This document shows positions 60,890 to 64,000 of a DNA stretch of 64,000 nucleotides, piece after piece. This stretch comes from Lysinibacillus sp. KCTC 33748 (GTDB taxonomy: Bacteria; Bacillota; Bacilli; Bacillales_A; Planococcaceae): NCBI RefSeq assembly GCF_002237755.1, contig NZ_MWSJ01000009.1, positions 1 through 64,000 of the forward strand, written 5' to 3'. The notes under the pieces are model-generated. The model saw only the letters and a list, made by a program, of their open reading frames with translations. It did not search any database and was not told the origin of the DNA. How positions within the stretch are numbered: position 1 is the first letter of the stretch; each line of letters begins with the position of its first letter. Both the position numbers and the translations under genes were made by a program.

Positions 60890-62425
60890 ATGTCTATTTC
60901 TAAAATTGCTGATACCTCCCAAAACAACGACCAACTATATAGTTCTCTTTCTCAAAATTTAAAGTTGATAAAAAACACACTGGGGAATAGTAATGACCTT
61001 GTCATACGAGAAATAACAATTGGAAAAGCTGAAAAATATACGTTAGCAATCATTTATATAGATGGCTTATCCGATAAAATAAGTATTTCTAATGCTGTGA
61101 TTGATAAACTAATGCTTGATATTGAAGATCATCAAGATACAGAAATAGAAAAGATTATTCGATATTTGAAAGATTCTTGTTTAACAGCCGGAGATGTGAA
61201 TGATATTTTCCATTTTTCAGCACTGTACAATTCTATTTTTAACGGTGATACGGTCATCTTATTAGATGAATCTTCAACTGGTATCGTGACAAGTACACAA
61301 GGTGCAAAAGATAGAGCCGTTATGGAACCAGCCACAGAGTCGGTTATTAGAGGTCCTAGGGAATCATTTACAGAAACATTACGTACGAACACGGCCCTGA
61401 TCCGTCGGAAAATTAAAAGTCCAAACCTTTGGATCAAGACCCGGATTGTCGGTGAAGTAACAAAAACGGAAGTTGCAGTTATGTATATAAATGACATTGC
61501 CAATGAGAAAATAGTAGCAGAGGTTCTTGCCCGATTAGATCGTATTAATATTGATGGTATCTTAGAAGGCGGCTACATCGAAGATTTTATTCAAGATAAC
61601 AAATTCACTATATTCCCTACAATTTATAATTCTGAACGGCCTGATGTTATTGCTGGTGAGCTATTAGACGGTAAAATTGCTATTTTAGTGGACGGTTCAC
61701 CGTTTGTCCTCGTTGTGCCAGCATTATTTACATCCTTTTTACAATCTGCTGAAGATTATTATCAGCATTGGATGATCAGTTCACTTGTACGCATTTTGAG
61801 ATTTTTTGGAATTGCCCTTGCCTTGGTGGCACCATCACTTTACGTAGCAATCACCACCTTCCATCAAGAAATGCTACCGACTCCTATGCTGATCAGTATT
61901 GCGTCTCAACGAGAAGGAGTCCCCTTCCCTGCCGTTGTGGAGGCACTCATTATGGAGATTGCCTTTGAGGTATTAAGAGAAGCAGGTCTTCGAATGCCAA
62001 GAACCATTGGACCAGCCGTGTCCATTGTTGGAACATTAGTAATCGGTCAAGCTGCTGTAGAAGCAGGAGTTGTATCAGCCGTAATGGTCATTATTGTAGC
62101 CTTAACAGCCATTTGTAGCTTCTTGTTCCCTGCCTATGGCTTATCCAATACAGTTCGTGCTCTTCGTTTCCCATTAATGATTGTATCAGCAATCGTTGGA
62201 TTATATGGTTTGATGTTTGGCCTGATGATCATCCTACTACATTTATGCAGCATACGAACTTTCGGTGTCCCATATTTAAGTCCATTCGGCCCATTAATTT
62301 TAAAGGATCAAAAAGATGCACTTGTGTTGTTCCCGCGTAGAGCTTTATTGACTCGACCACGCTTAATTAGTAACAAAAACACTGTCCGAGGTCATAAATA
62401 TTTTAATACGAAAAAAAGGAATTAA
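60890..62425 (+). CDS. Spore germination receptor A subunit (GerA/GerKA family)
   Basis: A subunit of an inner-membrane germinant receptor of the spore. 511 residues: a hydrophilic N-terminal half with the conserved RGPRESFTETLRTNTALIRR (about 154-173), then four to five membrane helices (RILRFFGIALALVAPSLYVA onward) with a conserved PFPAVVEALIMEIAFEVLRE. AGGAGGAAAG ribosome site. CATTCTA at 60852-60858 resembles a sigma-G -10 but no clear -35 is seen. The particular germinant cannot be told. Confidence 0.93.
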   Translation: MSISKIADTSQNNDQLYSSLSQNLKLIKNTLGNSNDLVIREITIGKAEKYTLAIIYIDGLSDKISISNAVIDKLMLDIEDHQDTEIEKIIRYLKDSCLTAGDVNDIFHFSALYNSIFNGDTVILLDESSTGIVTSTQGAKDRAVMEPATESVIRGPRESFTETLRTNTALIRRKIKSPNLWIKTRIVGEVTKTEVAVMYINDIANEKIVAEVLARLDRINIDGILEGGYIEDFIQDNKFTIFPTIYNSERPDVIAGELLDGKIAILVDGSPFVLVVPALFTSFLQSAEDYYQHWMISSLVRILRFFGIALALVAPSLYVAITTFHQEMLPTPMLISIASQREGVPFPAVVEALIMEIAFEVLREAGLRMPRTIGPAVSIVGTLVIGQAAVEAGVVSAVMVIIVALTAICSFLFPAYGLSNTVRALRFPLMIVSAIVGLYGLMFGLMIILLHLCSIRTFGVPYLSPFGPLILKDQKDALVLFPRRALLTRPRLISNKNTVRGHKYFNTKKRN

Positions 62426-62451
62426 AAGAATGTGTAAACGAGGAATATACT

Positions 62452-63651
62452 ATGTCAAAATGTAAGGCACTATGTTTACTAATGATTCTTTCTATACTTT
62501 TGAGTGGTTGCTGGAGTAAACGCGAACTCAATGAATTAGCAATTGTCGCGGCATTAGGAATAGATAAAGTAGATAATGAATTTGACATAACTGTTCAAGT
62601 TGTAATTCCTGGTGAAATCTCTTCCAAACAGCCTACTTCAGGACGATCACCGGTTATTACCTATCATTCAAAAGGTGCAACAGTTTTTGAGGCCATAAGA
62701 AAAATGACAACATTAACAGCTCGAAAACTTTATTTTTCTCATCTTCAAATAGTTGTGCTCGGCGATGAATTAGCTAGAGAAGGGATTGGCAAGCCGTTAG
62801 ATTTAATTTCAAGAGATCATGAATTCCGAAATGATTTCGATGTCATCGTTGCTCATGACGCGACTGCCGAAGAAGTTTTAAATGTATTAACACCTATCGA
62901 AAAAGTACCAGCTATTAAAATGCTAAATTCTCTTAGAACGTCGGAGAAAACATGGGGTACAACCCAATCCATTAAAATAGATGAATTAATCAATACTTTA
63001 AATACCAAAGAAACAAGCGTAGTCATGTCTGCCATTGAAATTCATGGAGATAAAAGTGTGGGAATGGAGCAAACGAATGTTAAAAAATCAAAGTCATCTG
63101 CGGTCTTGAAGTACGCGGGCTTAGCAGTTTTTAAAGAAGATAAATATATTGGGCTTTTAACGGAAGATGAGAGTAGAAGCCTAGGTTTTTTAAAGGACAA
63201 AATAGAAAGTACAATTGAAACTCTTGCTTGCCCTAAGGGAGGTACTCTATCAACTGAAATTACACACTCAAAGACAAAAATAAAAGGTAAATTTAAAAAT
63301 GGATCACCCAAAATCAATGTTGCTATAGATGTTAACCAAAATGTCGGAGAAGTTGAATGTGATATAGACCTTACAAAAGAAAAATCGCTTCAATACGTCA
63401 ATAAAAAAACGGCAGAACTTATTAAAAAACGAATCGAAAAAACAATCAGTACAGTTCAGCAAAGTTATCGGGTCGATATTTTTGGATTTGGTGAAGTACT
63501 GCATCGCACAAATCCGAAAGAGTGGAAAAAAATAAAAAAAGATTGGCTAACCATATTTCAAGAGCTACCAGTTAAAGTCGAAGTACATGTCAACACGCAA
63601 GGCTTAGGGACGATGGAAAACTCATTAGTGAATAAGTCGGAGGGAAAATAA
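62452..63651 (+). CDS. Spore germination receptor C subunit (GerC family lipoprotein)
   Basis: Ger(x)C lipoprotein of 399 residues. The lipobox LLSGC puts the lipid anchor at Cys20, followed by the family opening WSKRELNELAIVAALGIDK. Three-domain GerC layout; the C-terminal part has GFGEVLHRTNPKEWKKIK. 26 bp after the A-subunit gene, in the A-C order typical of gerK-type operons. Confidence 0.93.
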   Translation: MSKCKALCLLMILSILLSGCWSKRELNELAIVAALGIDKVDNEFDITVQVVIPGEISSKQPTSGRSPVITYHSKGATVFEAIRKMTTLTARKLYFSHLQIVVLGDELAREGIGKPLDLISRDHEFRNDFDVIVAHDATAEEVLNVLTPIEKVPAIKMLNSLRTSEKTWGTTQSIKIDELINTLNTKETSVVMSAIEIHGDKSVGMEQTNVKKSKSSAVLKYAGLAVFKEDKYIGLLTEDESRSLGFLKDKIESTIETLACPKGGTLSTEITHSKTKIKGKFKNGSPKINVAIDVNQNVGEVECDIDLTKEKSLQYVNKKTAELIKKRIEKTISTVQQSYRVDIFGFGEVLHRTNPKEWKKIKKDWLTIFQELPVKVEVHVNTQGLGTMENSLVNKSEGK

Positions 63652-63654
63652 ACT

Positions 63655-63888
63655 ATGATGATGGCAATATTCATACTAATTATTTCTGCTGCTATAGCCT
63701 TTGCCTTTATTCCAACATTAAAAAAAAATAAAGAAACGAAAACGATCGTTATTTTTTCGATTTTTTTATTGCTTGGTGCCGCATTAAATATTGCGATCTT
63801 ATTAAAGGTCAAAATACCGAGCCCACTAGATTTGATTACTTATATTTTTTCACCTATTAAAGATTACATCGTCTCACTAACTAAGTAA
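63655..63888 (+). CDS. Germinant receptor small D-type subunit
   Basis: 77 residues with two membrane helices (MAIFILIISAAIAFAFIPTL and IVIFSIFLLLGAALNIAILL). Small two-helix D proteins encoded within ger operons modulate receptor function in Bacillus. Position 3 bp after gerC, directly before gerB, supports this. Start codons 63655 or 63658 are both possible. Confidence 0.75.
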   Translation: MMMAIFILIISAAIAFAFIPTLKKNKETKTIVIFSIFLLLGAALNIAILLKVKIPSPLDLITYIFSPIKDYIVSLTK

Positions 63889-63924
63889 TAAGGCAATATT
63901 ATGTTAAGAAAAAAGGGGTAGTTC

Positions 63925-64000
63925 ATGATGGAAAAAGAAATCATTAGTTCAAGACAATTTATGATCATTACCCTTCTTTTTTCAATTGGTACAGCTATTT
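63925..64000 (+). CDS. Spore germination receptor B subunit (GerB family), partial
   Basis: First 25 codons only (MEKEIISSRQFMIITLLFSI), cut by the window end. The (I/E)S-SRQF-MII-LLF-IG opening is typical of GerB/GerKB permease-like subunits of the APC superfamily. AAAAGGGGTAG ribosome site. ATG 63925 or 63928 could be used. Confidence 0.8.
   Translation, partial: MMEKEIISSRQFMIITLLFSIGTAI

Overview
The window looks like a low-GC, endospore-forming Gram-positive chromosome of the Lysinibacillus/Bacillaceae type. Evidence: strong AGGAGG-type ribosome sites with TTG and GTG starts, a GerA-family germinant receptor operon, the parE-parC / plsY / HesB-like block known from Bacillus, and yobU/yobV- and yvaD/yvaF-like gene pairs. 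No source record was available, so the genus is inferred.

Layout. 1-5.6 kb is a scarred region: a GC-rich frameshifted GNAT gene, a decayed IS110 transposase, a FadR-type GntR pseudogene and the intact accD-accA pair. Two copies of a 22-nt repeat cluster plus a 37-nt core lie on either side of GntR-accDA. 5.6-7.4 kb holds a DinB-like protein and an HSL-type esterase. 7.7-19.5 kb is a ureide catabolic cluster: allK, allH, allG, allF, allD, allE, allC and an LctP-family permease on the minus strand, with a divergent PucR activator. It encodes the route allantoate -> ureidoglycine -> ureidoglycolate -> oxalurate -> oxamate + carbamoyl phosphate -> ATP + NH3 + CO2.

19.8-33 kb is an accessory stretch of transporters, esterases, a 2-hydroxyacid dehydrogenase with a cupin, and several small regulator/target modules (AraC-methyltransferase, WYL/GyrI-like, MarR-MFS). 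An MFS gene and the dehydrogenase gene share an ~80-bp upstream block. 33.8-36.8 kb encodes a MacB/FtsX-type ABC transporter. 37.6-39.4 kb is an IS605-type element with a broken TnpB. 39.6-45 kb has a SCO1-like copper chaperone and two tandem DUF485 + sodium:solute symporter operons with matching promoters and a shared 10-mer. 45.1-46.4 kb has a TetR gene and a DUF5360 gene split by a 0.13-kb hairpin element.

46.6-50.4 kb is a TPP-riboswitch operon for a thiamin-precursor ABC transporter plus a TatD-family hydrolase whose N-terminus is joined to the rest only through a -1 shift at an A7 run. 50.5-54.2 kb has TetR-MFS and a penicillin-binding-protein-like serine hydrolase. 54.7-60.8 kb is the core block parC, parE, plsY and a HesB-like gene. 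60.9-64 kb is a GerA/GerC/small D/GerB germinant receptor operon cut by the window edge.
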